Below are positions 20,492 to 30,539 of a stretch of DNA of 64,000 nucleotides, in pieces. Position numbers and translations under genes: made by a program. Every line of letters starts with the position of its first letter. Positions within the stretch are counted from its first letter, which is position 1. Under the pieces are notes generated by a model. The model had not been told where the DNA came from. It did not search any database and saw only the letters and a list, made by a program, of their open reading frames with translations. The stretch comes from Diatrype stigma. Taxonomy: Eukaryota; Ascomycota; Sordariomycetes; Xylariales; Diatrypaceae. The stretch is from positions 434,001 to 498,000 of the forward strand of contig JAKJXP020000013.1 of assembly GCA_022225965.2 (NCBI GenBank), written 5' to 3'.

Positions 20492-21922
20492 ATGGCGCCT
20501 CACGACAGCGATTCATCTGGCGACGAGCAAGAAGACTATACCGAGACCAATGTTCTTCTCGGGTACGCCTCGAAAGAGCCCGAGGACATCAGCCATCTCG
20601 GCGGCCGTCCGGAATGGCTCGACCCCGACAGTCCGCCCTCGGCCGCCCTCGCCCGGTGCAAGGTGTGCCGGGACCTGATGGTGCTCCTGCTGCAGCTGAA
20701 CGCCGAGCTGCCCGCCCAGTTCCCCGGCCACGAGCGGCGGCTGTACGTCTTCTCGTGCCGGCGCAAGACCTGCCGCCGGAAGGAAGGGACCATTCGGGTC
20801 GTGAGAGGGGTGAGAATAGCGCCTGGTAGCGGTACTATAAACACTACCAAGGGAGAGGAGGAGAAGTCGAAGCCGAAGCAAGAATCCAGTCCGACGCCGG
20901 CGCCACCGCCGCCCTCAAATCTAGGCGAGACACTGTTTGGCGCCAAGACACTGGGCTTGTCATCATCATCGTCGTCATCCCCGTTCGCATCCGCAAACCC
21001 CTTTTCCACTGGGAACGGCGGCTCCAGTGGTAGTAGCAACCCGTTCTCAACCAACTCGAACCCTTTCAGCAACGGCAACAGCAACGGCAACGGCACACCA
21101 GCCGCCACCACATCCGAAGCACCAAGTAAGCCAGCTCCCACAACAGACGACAACGCCGCCAAGGAGGAGGAACGACTCGAATCCCTCCCCAAGACCTTCG
21201 CCGAAACGCTATCCCTCAACAACCCACAACAACAACAAGCCCAACCCACCACCCCATCCACACCGGAGCCCTGGCCCCCCGAATCCGAACAACCGCGGCC
21301 ATACGCGACATCGTACCTGACCGACGCCGACTACGAGACGCTGGACCCGACGCCAGCGCCCATACCCCAAGCCACAGTGCAGATGGACATTGACGAGGAC
21401 ACCAGCAAATCCGGAGGAGGGAAAGGAGGCAAAGAAGACCGCGACGTGTTCGAGTCGACCATGGACGCGGCCTTCCAGCGGTTCGCCGACCGACTAGCGC
21501 AGAACCCCGAGCAGACCATCCGGTACGAGTTCGGAGGCCAGCCGCTCCTGTCGTCGCGCGCGGACGCCGTGGGGAAGCTTCTAAGCACCGACGACAACGA
21601 CGACGACGACAACGACAATGTAGGCAAGGTGAAGGTCAAAAGCCAAAACAACAAGGGGGCGAAGGGCAGAGGCATGCCGCGATGCGCCAGCTGCGGGGCG
21701 CGGCGCACCTTCGAGGTGCAGCTGTGCCCGCAGGCAATCGCGGAGCTCGAGGCCGACGAGGACGTGCAGGCGCAGCTGGAGGAGGGCATCGACTGGACCA
21801 CGGTCATCGTCGGGGTCTGCGAGCGCGACTGCCAGGCCCCGGGCGTCGGGGAGGGCGGCGCGGGGTACCTGGAGGAGTGGGCGGGGGTGCAGTGGGAGGA
21901 ACTGACTAGTGGTCGACGATGA
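20492..21922 (+). CDS. TSR4: 20S rRNA accumulation protein 4 / PDCD2-like ribosome biogenesis protein
   Basis: Intronless, 476 residues, start in good context (GCCATGGC). Residues 22-110 match the PDCD2/TSR4 N-terminal region: NVLLGYASKEP, HLGGRPEWL, then CKVC and a second Cys pair in CRRKTCRRKEGTIRVVRG, likely zinc ligands. A long Ser/Asn/Gln/Pro-rich linker follows. The C-terminal PDCD2_C domain includes YEFGGQPLL, CASCGARRTFEVQLCPQ, GIDWTTVIVGVCERDC and EEWAGVQWEEL. Yeast Tsr4 is a dedicated cytoplasmic chaperone for Rps2 (uS5) and is needed for 20S pre-rRNA processing in 40S assembly. Domain order and length fit the fungal orthologue. Confidence 0.9.
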   Translation: MAPHDSDSSGDEQEDYTETNVLLGYASKEPEDISHLGGRPEWLDPDSPPSAALARCKVCRDLMVLLLQLNAELPAQFPGHERRLYVFSCRRKTCRRKEGTIRVVRGVRIAPGSGTINTTKGEEEKSKPKQESSPTPAPPPPSNLGETLFGAKTLGLSSSSSSSPFASANPFSTGNGGSSGSSNPFSTNSNPFSNGNSNGNGTPAATTSEAPSKPAPTTDDNAAKEEERLESLPKTFAETLSLNNPQQQQAQPTTPSTPEPWPPESEQPRPYATSYLTDADYETLDPTPAPIPQATVQMDIDEDTSKSGGGKGGKEDRDVFESTMDAAFQRFADRLAQNPEQTIRYEFGGQPLLSSRADAVGKLLSTDDNDDDDNDNVGKVKVKSQNNKGAKGRGMPRCASCGARRTFEVQLCPQAIAELEADEDVQAQLEEGIDWTTVIVGVCERDCQAPGVGEGGAGYLEEWAGVQWEELTSGRR

Positions 21923-22194
21923 TGATGATATGAACATATATCCCACGACAGCAGCAAGAGCTTACGAATAGCAAGGTTTACGAATAGAAGGATTTGGCTT
22001 GGGTGTGAGCGCAGTTAGGTCAATGATGTAAGCCGGCTGGCTTAGCTTATATTCAATCGAGGATACCATGAATGGTTAAGGGGGCGGAGGCATAGAAAAA
22101 AGGGGGCTATACGCAGCGTTACGATGAATTTATGAGTTCAACCAAAGGGTACTCGGTCGGTATTGAATCAATGTTCTCATGATAATTCATGTAC

Positions 22195-22228
<34 letters not shown>

Positions 22229-22559
22229 TGTGATGTCTATGGATCGTAAACCGAGCCGCCTTCTGATGGGAGAAGAACCCCGTCAGGAAAGCTTTTACGA
22301 CTGCATCGCATCGTATCGTTCCAGAGCGATAAAACCCCTATAACGCCATGGAATTTTTGAGTTCGTCTCGTCTTCCCGATGCCCTAACAAATCATGCATT
22401 CACTCGTCTTCCCTTCCTTGCCTCACCAGTTCCTTGGCCCTCCCTTGATGCATACCTTTTTCTCGACGAGATTATTGCCGGCGTCACCCAATTTCCGTAA
22501 ACCATGGTAGAGAAACTACTCTCGCCCAGACCTCCTCGGATACCAAAAATTCCCCTTTC
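21923..22559. other. Intergenic between convergent genes, with TG microsatellite
   Basis: 3' flanks of TSR4 and eIF3k. A (TG)15 tract occupies 22198-22227. No gene. Confidence 0.7.
22198..22227. repeat. (TG)15 microsatellite
   Basis: Uninterrupted TG dinucleotide run in the 3' region between two convergent genes. Confidence 0.97.
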
Positions 22560-23618
22560 TTACGCCGTCTCCTCCCATGCGCGCCGTATGACGCGCGAGA
22601 ACATATCGACGTTGACATCCTCGCGGACCTCGGCCTTGCGGGCCTCGTTCTCGGGGTTCCGGGGGACCTTGACAACGGCCCCATCCACAGCCCAGGAGGC
22701 GGTCTCGGTGATGAACTTGGCGGCGGCCTGGCCCTCGAGCCCGAGCCAGGACTCGAGCAGGGGGAGGTCGACCTCGCGGTAGGCGTGCCCGACGAGGGTG
22801 GCGATGCGGACGCGGATCATCTCCTCGAAGCCGGCCACGTCGGCCGTCAGGTCCGCGTACAGGTCGTCGCTATCCAGCGTGGCCCAGAACCGGGCGTACT
22901 GGGCGCCCTGCAGCTGGTCGTTGAGCGCGCGCAGCTTGCCGAGCGCCTCGGGCAGCTCGCCGACCGTAGCGGCGACGCCATCAGCACCCTCGACGACCGG
23001 TGGGCTCACGAGCGAGGGAGGGATCAGGTGCAGGCACAGCGAGAACTGCGGCGAGGGGAAGCACGTCATCGACTTGACGAGAACGTTGGTGATAACCTCG
23101 TCCTTGATGCGGTCGGGGTTCAGCTGATACCTGTGTTTCGGGGGAAGACAACGCCGGGGGCGGAGCGAGCAGGAGATTAGCAGATGAGCACACACAATGT
23201 ACGGCTGAGTCTAGTAGACAGATATTCATGCAACAAAGCCACATGGAAGAAGCAGCAGCAGCAACACAGGTGTCTGGTCAGATTTAACTGATAAGTGGAC
23301 ATCGGAACGGGGAAGGAGGCTGATTAGGCCATCCCTCCCTGTTGATCAGGTAATAGGAAACGTGTAGAGGTTTTGATCATCATCCCAAACAGACCAAATG
23401 TGGGAAAGCAAGAGAGGCATGATAGAGAGCAGAAAGAAAGCGGCTAGGACGTACAGCTTCAACAATGTCCGGTTCGCATTGCAGTCGATGAACCGCTCCT
23501 CGCACTGCTGGCGCAGGTAGTCCTCGAGAGTGCCGACAGCCTCGGGGTTGTACCGCTCCAACCCATTTATTATGCTGGTGATGAAGTCGGGTCTCTCGCG
23601 GGGGTCTTCGCCTTCCAT
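22560..23618 (-). CDS. eIF3k: Eukaryotic translation initiation factor 3 subunit K
   Basis: Two exons: 23618-23455 and 23130-22560, intron GTACGT...ACAG (phase 2); 244 residues, usual length for fungal eIF3k. Splicing gives NRTLLKLYQLNPDRIKDEV, the characteristic start of the helical repeats. The N-terminus (RPDFITSIINGLERYNPEA) and the C-terminal winged-helix part (REVDLPLLESWLGL, then FITETASWAVDGAVVKVP) are typical of the family. eIF3k is a small PCI-type subunit of eIF3, which binds the 40S subunit; it is non-essential in several fungi. The start ATG begins MEGEDPRERPDF, matching known relatives. The call is firm. Confidence 0.93.
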
Positions 23619-24238
23619 CTTGATTTTGATCTTGGCTTTGGGACGGGGTCACGTCACGCCACTCGAGGTTCGGTTCGGTTTTGGGAATGGGTGTCTTTCG
23701 CAGTGGAAGTGGCAGTGACCGTGACTTGATTCGTTCGCGCCGGCTTAGTTCGGTGATACCGGGGGGGGTTCGAAGGGTTGAAAAAAAAGGTCGAGGTTGA
23801 ACGTTCGTTGCTTGGTGGTGGTGGGGCTTCGCACCAAAAGTTGCATGGAGGTTTTCGCAAATGTCAAGGCCCTGTTGTTGTGCCTTGTGGGTTGGTGGGT
23901 TGGTGGGCTATCGATTTTGCGGTAGGTGGCCCGTGCCCAGCGAGTTCAAGTTTGGGGCCAGTAAGGAAACCTCATCTCCTAGTACATACATACATACAAC
24001 CTGCAATTAATTACTTGACATAGGCTGTTTGAATATTTCTATTGGCAATTAGGATCAGTTTTATATCAAATTGTTACGGAATATTTGCTGAATTCTTGTG
24101 GTATTCTATGTCGGTATTTCAACCGTAATTTCTGACTTCATGGAGCAAACCGTTCTCGTTCTGATCATCCATGCGGTTAACGGTGGGAGGGAAAGGTCCC
24201 CAAAAAGAGAGGCCTCGAAGACCAAAAAGACAAAAAGA
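23619..24238. other. Intergenic
   Basis: Promoter of eIF3k with a G run near 23761-23767. No gene before the tRNA. Confidence 0.6.
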
Positions 24239-24334
24239 TGCATCAGCCGCGAATCGAACGCGGGGCCCATCGATTTCATTGTAGGAGATTCCTACGCATG
24301 GCAACGATGGATTTTACCACTAAACCACTGATGC
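24239..24334 (-). tRNA. tRNA-Gly(GCC) with an intron
   Basis: Read on the minus strand: acceptor stem GCATCAG/CTGATGC, D arm TGGTTTAGTGGTAAAAT, anticodon stem CATCG/CGATG around loop TTGCCA with anticodon GCC, and T arm CCGCGTTCGATTCGCGG. The anticodon loop is interrupted after position 37 by about 25 bases, the normal site for nuclear tRNA introns. The discriminator is A at 24239. Removing the intron leaves 71 bases, standard for tRNA-Gly. Confidence 0.93.
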
Positions 24335-25133
24335 TTATTGGTTGTTGCCGTATTGGTGACTATATAGTAGCCTCGGCCTGAGTTCGGCAGTTCTGGACGT
24401 CCTTCTCATCGGTGATAGGCTTAACCTGTGACCCCTTTGCCCCCCTCAAGGTATTTACTTACTTTCCTATGTACATACCAATGCATGGAGCATATCGTGA
24501 GCTTAGTCGGCCAGGCAGTCAAAGTGATTGTACATTGTTTTTGCATAGGTAGTAAGGCAGCACTCCTCATGACAGGCCAGTTTGTTCTCCTGGGCAACGG
24601 AGTACACAGCCGGGTAGGCACTACGGAAAAGACGTTTAGAGAAGCCACAATGGAAATAATCAAGCACCGGTGGGATTTACCGAGCTTCTGGTTGCTTCCG
24701 GTTGCCCTGGTTTTGTGGTACTATCTATTGGGGCTCCTAGGTACCTTGATGGGTACCCGATAGCGGCATATAAGGCCCAGACTCTACTGATTCACGGACT
24801 CATATTCTTACGGGAATACATATATCTGAACTCACAACATGATCAGGAGAGTCAAAAAAGTTGTTGTTTGCCATAGTGTAGCCATTGCCTCTTTCATTAG
24901 AGGTGTGTATCTTCTAAATAACCGAGTGCCAGGGAAACAACCACGACCATCGTCAATCCGGCCTACAGCTCACTGCCAGCCCATCACTCGCCGATGCCTC
25001 GGATAGGGTGTCTTTTCGTGCGATTATATTTACCTACCTACAGTCTCGCAGGCAAGCTATCTATTCATCTAGCTCCGTCCGTATACACATAACTAGCTAG
25101 CTCTACTTATAATGAAATACTTTATAATACCAT
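24335..25133. other. Intergenic
   Basis: No gene recognised; short plus-strand ORFs lack domain signals. Confidence 0.6.
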
Positions 25134-26755
25134 CTAACTCCGGACCAGCAAGCTCGAGCCCGTCATGTCCTCGGGCTTCGGCAGGCCCATGACGTCGAGG
25201 ATAGTGGGGGCGACATCGCCGAGGACGGCCTCGTCGCCCTTGCGGAGCGACCAGCCGGCGGGCTGGTTGTGCATGATGAACGGGACCTTGTTGGTGGTGT
25301 GGGAGGTCTTGGGCTTGCCGTCGGGGAACTTCATCTCCTCGGCGTTTCCGTGGTCGGACGTGATGAAGAGAACGTACCCCTCCTTCTCGCAGGCGGCGCG
25401 GATGACGCCGATGGCCGCGTCGGTCGCCTCGACGCCCTTCAGCGCCGCCTCGTACACGCCCGTGTGGCCCACCATGTCGGGCGGCGCGAAGTTGTTCATC
25501 ACGAACGGGAATTTCTGCTCCCCGAGCCGCTTGGCCACCTGCTTGGCCACGCCCGCCGCGCTCATCTCGGGTGCCTTGTCGTACGTCGCCACGCTCTTGT
25601 TGGACGGGACCAGGTCCTGCGACTCGTCCCGCTCCTCCAGAGCGAACACCTTCTCCACGCCGCCGTTGAAGAAGAAGGTCACATGGGCGTATTTCTCCGT
25701 CTCGGCGATGTGCACCTGCCTGACCTCCTGCTTGCCGAGCCACTCCGCCAGGACGTTGTCCATGCGCTGGGGCTCGAAGGCGATGTCGAAGGGGTAGTCG
25801 ACCTTGTACTGGGTCATGGTGACAAGGTGGATGTTGGGGTACGGGAAGTCGGGCCTGGGGGAGCGGTCGACGCCGCCGAGCAGCTGGGTGATCTGCCGCG
25901 CCCGGTCAGACCGGTAGTTGAAGAAGAAGACCTCGTCGCCGTCCTGGATGCGACCTTCCTTGCCGCCCACAATGATGGGCTTCAAGAACTCGTCGTTCTC
26001 GCCCTTCTCGTACCGTTCCTTGATCGTCTGGACGGGGTCAGAGCTCTCCTCGCCCTCGCCGAGGACCATGCCCTTCAGGGCGAGCTCAACCCGCTCCCAT
26101 CGCTTATCCCGGTCCATGGCGAAGTATCGGCCCACCACGGTCGCGATCTCGCCAATGCCTATTTCCTTAGTCCTGCCGATTAACTCTTCCATGTAGCCAG
26201 CGCCTGATTTGGGGTCGGTATCCCGCCCGTCGCCGAAGAAGTGGATGAAAACTTTCGGGATGCCAGCGGCCTTCGCGGCCTTGAGGAGGGCGTAGAGGTG
26301 TTCTTGCTTCGAGTGCTGGAGTACATTGTCAGTGAGAAGGTTTCAACAAGGTAGATAGACCAAAAACATACAACGCCACCGTGGGAGACCAGACCGCAGA
26401 GGTGAAGTCTTCCATTGCCGTTCTTGGCAGCCTCCAGCGTCTTCTTGATGATTGGCGTGTTGGCAAACTCGTTCTTCTTGATAGTCAGGTCGATTCGGAC
26501 AACATCTTGCCATACGACTCGGCCGGCACCGATATTCAAGTGGCCGACTTCCGAGTTGCCCATGAGACCCTCAGGCAGACCGACAGCGAGCGAGGAAGCT
26601 TCCAACTCGGTGTATCCAGTGGGGCTCTTGGACAACTCGTCCATCACGGGGGTGTTGGCATTGGTGATCGCATCGCCATTTTTAGGGGAGTCGGCACCGG
26701 GAATGCCCCAGCCGTCAATGACGATCAAGCAGGCCTTGTGGTCAGGAGTAGGCAT
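25134..26755 (-). CDS. gpmI: 2,3-bisphosphoglycerate-independent phosphoglycerate mutase
   Basis: Exons 26755-26372 and 26315-25134, intron of 56 bases (GTATGT...CCAG) in phase 0; 521 residues, normal for the family. It interconverts 3- and 2-phosphoglycerate in glycolysis. DGWG at residues 14-17 supplies a metal-binding Asp, and the phosphorylated nucleophile is Ser68 in MGNSEVGH. Other conserved blocks: HFFGDGRDTDP, GRYFAMDRDKRW, FFFNYRSDRARQ, MNNFAPPDMVGHTG and TSDHGNAEEM with the C-terminal metal ligands. Filamentous ascomycetes commonly use this cofactor-independent form. The gene is divergent from the MED9 gene, with about 1.2 kb of shared upstream region. Confidence 0.97.
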
Positions 26756-27933
26756 TGTAAAAGTATTATTTGAGTATCTCAGTTCTTAGTCTTGATTATT
26801 CACGTTGGTACTTATTAGGAGCAAGTTGAGGGTGTTGAGGAAAAAGGTTGAGTTGGCGGGGTTATGAACTGAAACGAACGGAAAGAGAGAAAAAAACTAC
26901 TCCGTAATGCAGCCGGTCAGACCACCGACCACGACTTCCCTCAGCTGATTATGCGACGGATCATACAACCATAGCTAGACGAATTTCTCATTGATACGGG
27001 GTGATTTACCTTGCCTACACTTATCAGTTTGTATGACACCCCTGATTCAGATGCTTAATTATACGTTCTACATTATACGTCCGTCGGGGAATGCATAGAA
27101 ACAGTTTAGAAATAGTTGTAAGAATTGACGCGACTGGACTTTCCCTATCAAGCCTTTTCACCCGCCAATTGAGCATTCGTGCCCCTCTATTGACTTGGGA
27201 ACCCCACGGTTGCCCCTCATCGAGATAGCGACCACAGCATTTTCATCGCCAAGTAAGTCGGTAGGTAATAGTCTCAAGACATACATACACCCATTTCATT
27301 AAGAATCTTGGACATCTGTATAGCTGGGAAACGTTTGATATAGAAAGATCATACTTGAAAAATTGGTTTTACATAATAGCCAAGTCTAAGTAGCCCAGAA
27401 AGCACAGAGCGCTATTCATTAACTGACCAGGGCGACGATTGGGAAGGAAGCCCGTTATTCGCGCATCTAGTTAACCAAGTTGACGTCAGAGGTTAAACAT
27501 CCCACTTCCAACAATCGGCATGCCCCGCCAACCAGGCCTCGCCAAGGCTTTGATAGCGATAACCACTGTACATACATACCTACCCTCTATAACCGTAACA
27601 GCCACGCGCCGCAGCCACGCGCCGCAGCTCTCAAGCAGTCGCTGAAGGTTCCCGGTCTCAGAAATCCAGATCCGTCTTTCGCGAAAGGACTGCAACTACA
27701 ACTACATCCATTCAACTTGTTGTAATCAGCAGCGCGGCACTGGAAACTGAAACGAACACGCAGCTGGAGCGTAGACAATTGGCCATTGCGCACACCATCG
27801 CAACTCAATCTACAGAAGATCGTAACATCGACCGACGCTGTTTGTTCGTTGCGAACTACCTCCATACATATACCCCTATACCCCTTTGCGACCTAAGCAC
27901 CTACCTACCTACCCAATAAAGAACAACAACAAA
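26756..27933. other. Intergenic between divergent genes
   Basis: Promoters of phosphoglycerate mutase (minus) and MED9 (plus). A short CCTA repeat lies just before the MED9 start (27900-27914). No other gene seen. Confidence 0.65.
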
Positions 27934-28548
27934 ATGACCTCCGCAAACCCTCGCAGCAACAGCACGCTCGCCATGCCGCCGGGCCTGAACCCGAGCTCAC
28001 TGGACACTATAACAGAGGTCGCGCACCTGCTCTCGCAGCTCCGAACGCCCCAGACCACCACGACAACCACCTCTTCCACAGCCGGGCCCGGGACAGGCGC
28101 CTCCTCGAACCTGCCCGGCGCAACGCCCTCCGCCTCCGCCACCGCCACCGCCACCGCACCAACACCTTCCCAGCCGCCCTCCCAACAACACCCACCACCA
28201 CATTCACAACAAACTCAAACCCAAACACCTGGTGGTGGGACGGGCGATCCGCAGAAAGATGTGGCCGAGGAGCTGACGCTGAAGGAGATCCCGGCGGCAG
28301 CGGACGCGCTCAAGCACCGGTTCCAGCGGGCGCGGGCACAGATCGCGACGCTGCCGGACCTAGGCCGGGCCATCGCGGACCAGCGGGCCGAGATGGCGGC
28401 GCTGGAGGCGCGGCTGGCCAAGCAGCGCGAGGTGCTGGCGCGCCTGCGCGATGTCGGCGTGAGGTTCGCCGCCGAGACGTCGCTGGGGCGGGATGGGAGG
28501 GATAGGGAACGGGACCAGGACCAGGAGGGGGATAGTAGGATGTTGTGA
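27934..28548 (+). CDS. MED9: Mediator of RNA polymerase II transcription subunit 9
   Basis: Intronless, 204 residues from the ATG at 27934, which follows an A-rich leader (AACAAAATG); an upstream in-frame ATG at 27886 would add 16 unlikely residues. Order: short N-terminal motif (LNPSSLDTITEVAHLLSQLR) as in fungal MED9, a long Thr/Pro/Gln/Ala-rich linker, then the conserved region LTLKEIPAAADALKHRFQRA followed by a coiled coil (ALEARLAKQREVLARLRDVG). MED9 sits in the middle module of Mediator in the nucleus. The tail is Arg/Asp-rich. Length and layout fit; the low-complexity linker is species-specific. It is convergent with the tubulin cofactor C gene. Confidence 0.85.
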   Translation: MTSANPRSNSTLAMPPGLNPSSLDTITEVAHLLSQLRTPQTTTTTTSSTAGPGTGASSNLPGATPSASATATATAPTPSQPPSQQHPPPHSQQTQTQTPGGGTGDPQKDVAEELTLKEIPAAADALKHRFQRARAQIATLPDLGRAIADQRAEMAALEARLAKQREVLARLRDVGVRFAAETSLGRDGRDRERDQDQEGDSRML

Positions 28549-28620
28549 TGGTGGTGGTGGTGATGTTTTGATGATATAAGTCGCGATTTGTACTAAGCAG
28601 GCACGGATATGAGCGGGAGA

Positions 28621-28652
<32 letters not shown>

Positions 28653-29043
28653 NNNNNNNNNNTGACATACTACAAGAGTGGGGCCGAGAGGGCGGGCACA
28701 TTACACGGCAAGCATGCATTGGAGTTTGGCGTTTGCAACGACAGTTCTCCTGAGTTGACGAGGAGGAGATGTTTTTAAGGGGAAATTGCATTGTGATGTT
28801 ATGCCGCTATTACAAGAAATATACCCGACTACCACACATTACTATACATTGCAATGTTTACACTGCCCTTTCTTTGTCTGCTCCATGCTGATCGATATGC
28901 CCCCAAAAACACACCCATTTTCTCACTACAAAAACTCCCAAACACCGCGATTGCATGTAATGATGGAAGCAACGGGGGCGACAAGCCCAGATCGATATGT
29001 ACGCCAAGGGGCTACGTCCTCGCTCGGATTCGGATATTTGTGC
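28549..29043. other. Intergenic between convergent genes, contains an assembly gap
   Basis: 3' flanks of MED9 and TBCC; includes the G29 run and ten-N gap at 28622-28662. Confidence 0.7.
28622..28662. other. G homopolymer and assembly gap (10 N)
   Basis: Twenty-nine G at 28622-28650, CC, then N at 28653-28662. Likely a sequencing or scaffolding artefact; the true length is unknown. ORF calls across it are meaningless. Confidence 0.9.
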
Positions 29044-30539
29044 TCAGGCACCATCACGACCGAGGACTCCGACCTTCCGCAAGATCTCCTCCGCACTGCT
29101 GTTGCTGCTGCTAGCGTCGGCATTCCCGTCCCCGCCGGCATCCTCAACCCCGCTCCCGGCGAGGACATCCCTCCAAACCGTCTCCGGAATGCGCTTGTTC
29201 TCGGGAAGCACGCACCAGTTGGGCGACGGCTCGCTCTTCAGCCACTTGAAGTCGTCGACCTGGTCCCACTGGTCCGAAGCTTTCTGCGACTGTTCGTCAT
29301 CGGGTAACTATTAAAGATGATCTGTTAGACATGAACTGAAATGGATGGCAAGGGAAGATCCTCGTTTAACCCCCCCTTTTTCTTCTTCGCCTTCTCCCGG
29401 TGCAAAAATGGGGGTGGATTCGTCCCCGCTTGCTTACCTGATACGCCGCCGGCACGGGCGCGAACCGCATGCCTTCGCAGTCCTCGATGATGGGGTGGCT
29501 CGCGCAGCGCAGGTAGACGTCGACGCCGCGGCACTCGTGGATGCGGACCTGGCGCGCGACCACGACGACGGCCGCGTCCGAGACGCCCGTCACGTGCACG
29601 GCGCCGTCGACGCGGCCCGCCACCACGAGGCTGCGGCGCACGTTCTTCAGGGCCAGCGCCGCGAGCGGCCGCGCCGCCGTCGGCGCCGTCATGTCCACCA
29701 CGCACCGGTCTAGGTCCGATAGGCTGGCTATTGCCATTGAGGATGAGGAGGTGGAGGTGGCGCTCGCCGGTAGTGCGATGCGCAGGCCGGCGTGCTCGCG
29801 CAGCGCGATGCTCTTCGCTTGGCTGAAGCTCGGCCGCCGCACTACCCAGGCTGGCGATGCGTCGGCTCGGAGCTCCTCGTTGTAGTCCTTCGATGGTTGC
29901 TGCTGTTTCTGTGTGGCGTCATCTTCTGCTGTAGACGACGCCGTTGGACTCGCTAGATTCTGCTGGTTGGCGCTAGAGAAATTATACAACCGCGGATCCG
30001 CGGCCGGCTGCTCTGTAGTGGCAGCAGGCTTCTGGGTTCGGGGCTTAAACTGGAACCGCGACTTCGGTTTGAATTTACCCGTCGTCTCGTTCAGCTTTTC
30101 GGTGAGGCCCTTGATCGCCTGTTCTATCTGTATTAGAGGGGGGAAGAAGGGAAAAGAGAAAACTGTAGGAAAGCCAGTCCATCCGGAGGTGGATGGATGG
30201 CGGTGGTGTAAGGGCACCTACCTGAGAGTAGGCTCGCTGGTCGTACGCGGGGATGTAATCCCCGGCATCAATGACCTCACTGTTCAGCCGGGAGATGCCC
30301 GCTAAGATCGTGTCAGTGCAGTCTTTGCGCTCTCCGTTGACGGCCGAAATGGTCGCCAGATCGTTGATCTGATCTTGGATAACTGTTGGTCTCTGGTGAG
30401 CATCATGCACATAGATATATGTATATATATTGGACCTTGAGCTCCTTTCAAGACGACAAGAAACAGAAGAGCCCTGGGGAAGCTTACTGGTGACATCCGC
30501 TTGAAAATGGCGGAAGAACCGCTCCTTCGGATCCGACAT
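29044..30539 (-). CDS. TBCC: Tubulin-specific chaperone C (tubulin-binding cofactor C)
   Basis: Four exons: 30539-30488, 30382-30222, 30118-29438 and 29307-29044, about 385 residues; introns start GTAAGC, GTAGGT and GTAAGC. The third exon may begin nine bases earlier (30127). The N-terminal helical domain reads KERFFRHFQADVT, IIQDQINDLATISAV and ILAGISRLNSEV; the C-terminal beta-helix TBCC domain includes LKNVRRSLVVAGRVDGAVHV, QVRIHECRGVDVYLRC and SHPIIEDCEGMRFAP, with the functional Arg in the QVRIHE segment. The protein ends DQVDDFKWLKSEPSPNW as in relatives. Cofactor C stimulates GTP hydrolysis on tubulin in the last step of alpha/beta-tubulin folding. An in-frame ATG at 30617 would give 26 more residues; MSDPKERFF is the more usual start. 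Confidence 0.88.

Noticed and set aside
25269..26183. 304-codon ORF on the plus strand
   Set aside because: Antisense shadow of the phosphoglycerate mutase gene.
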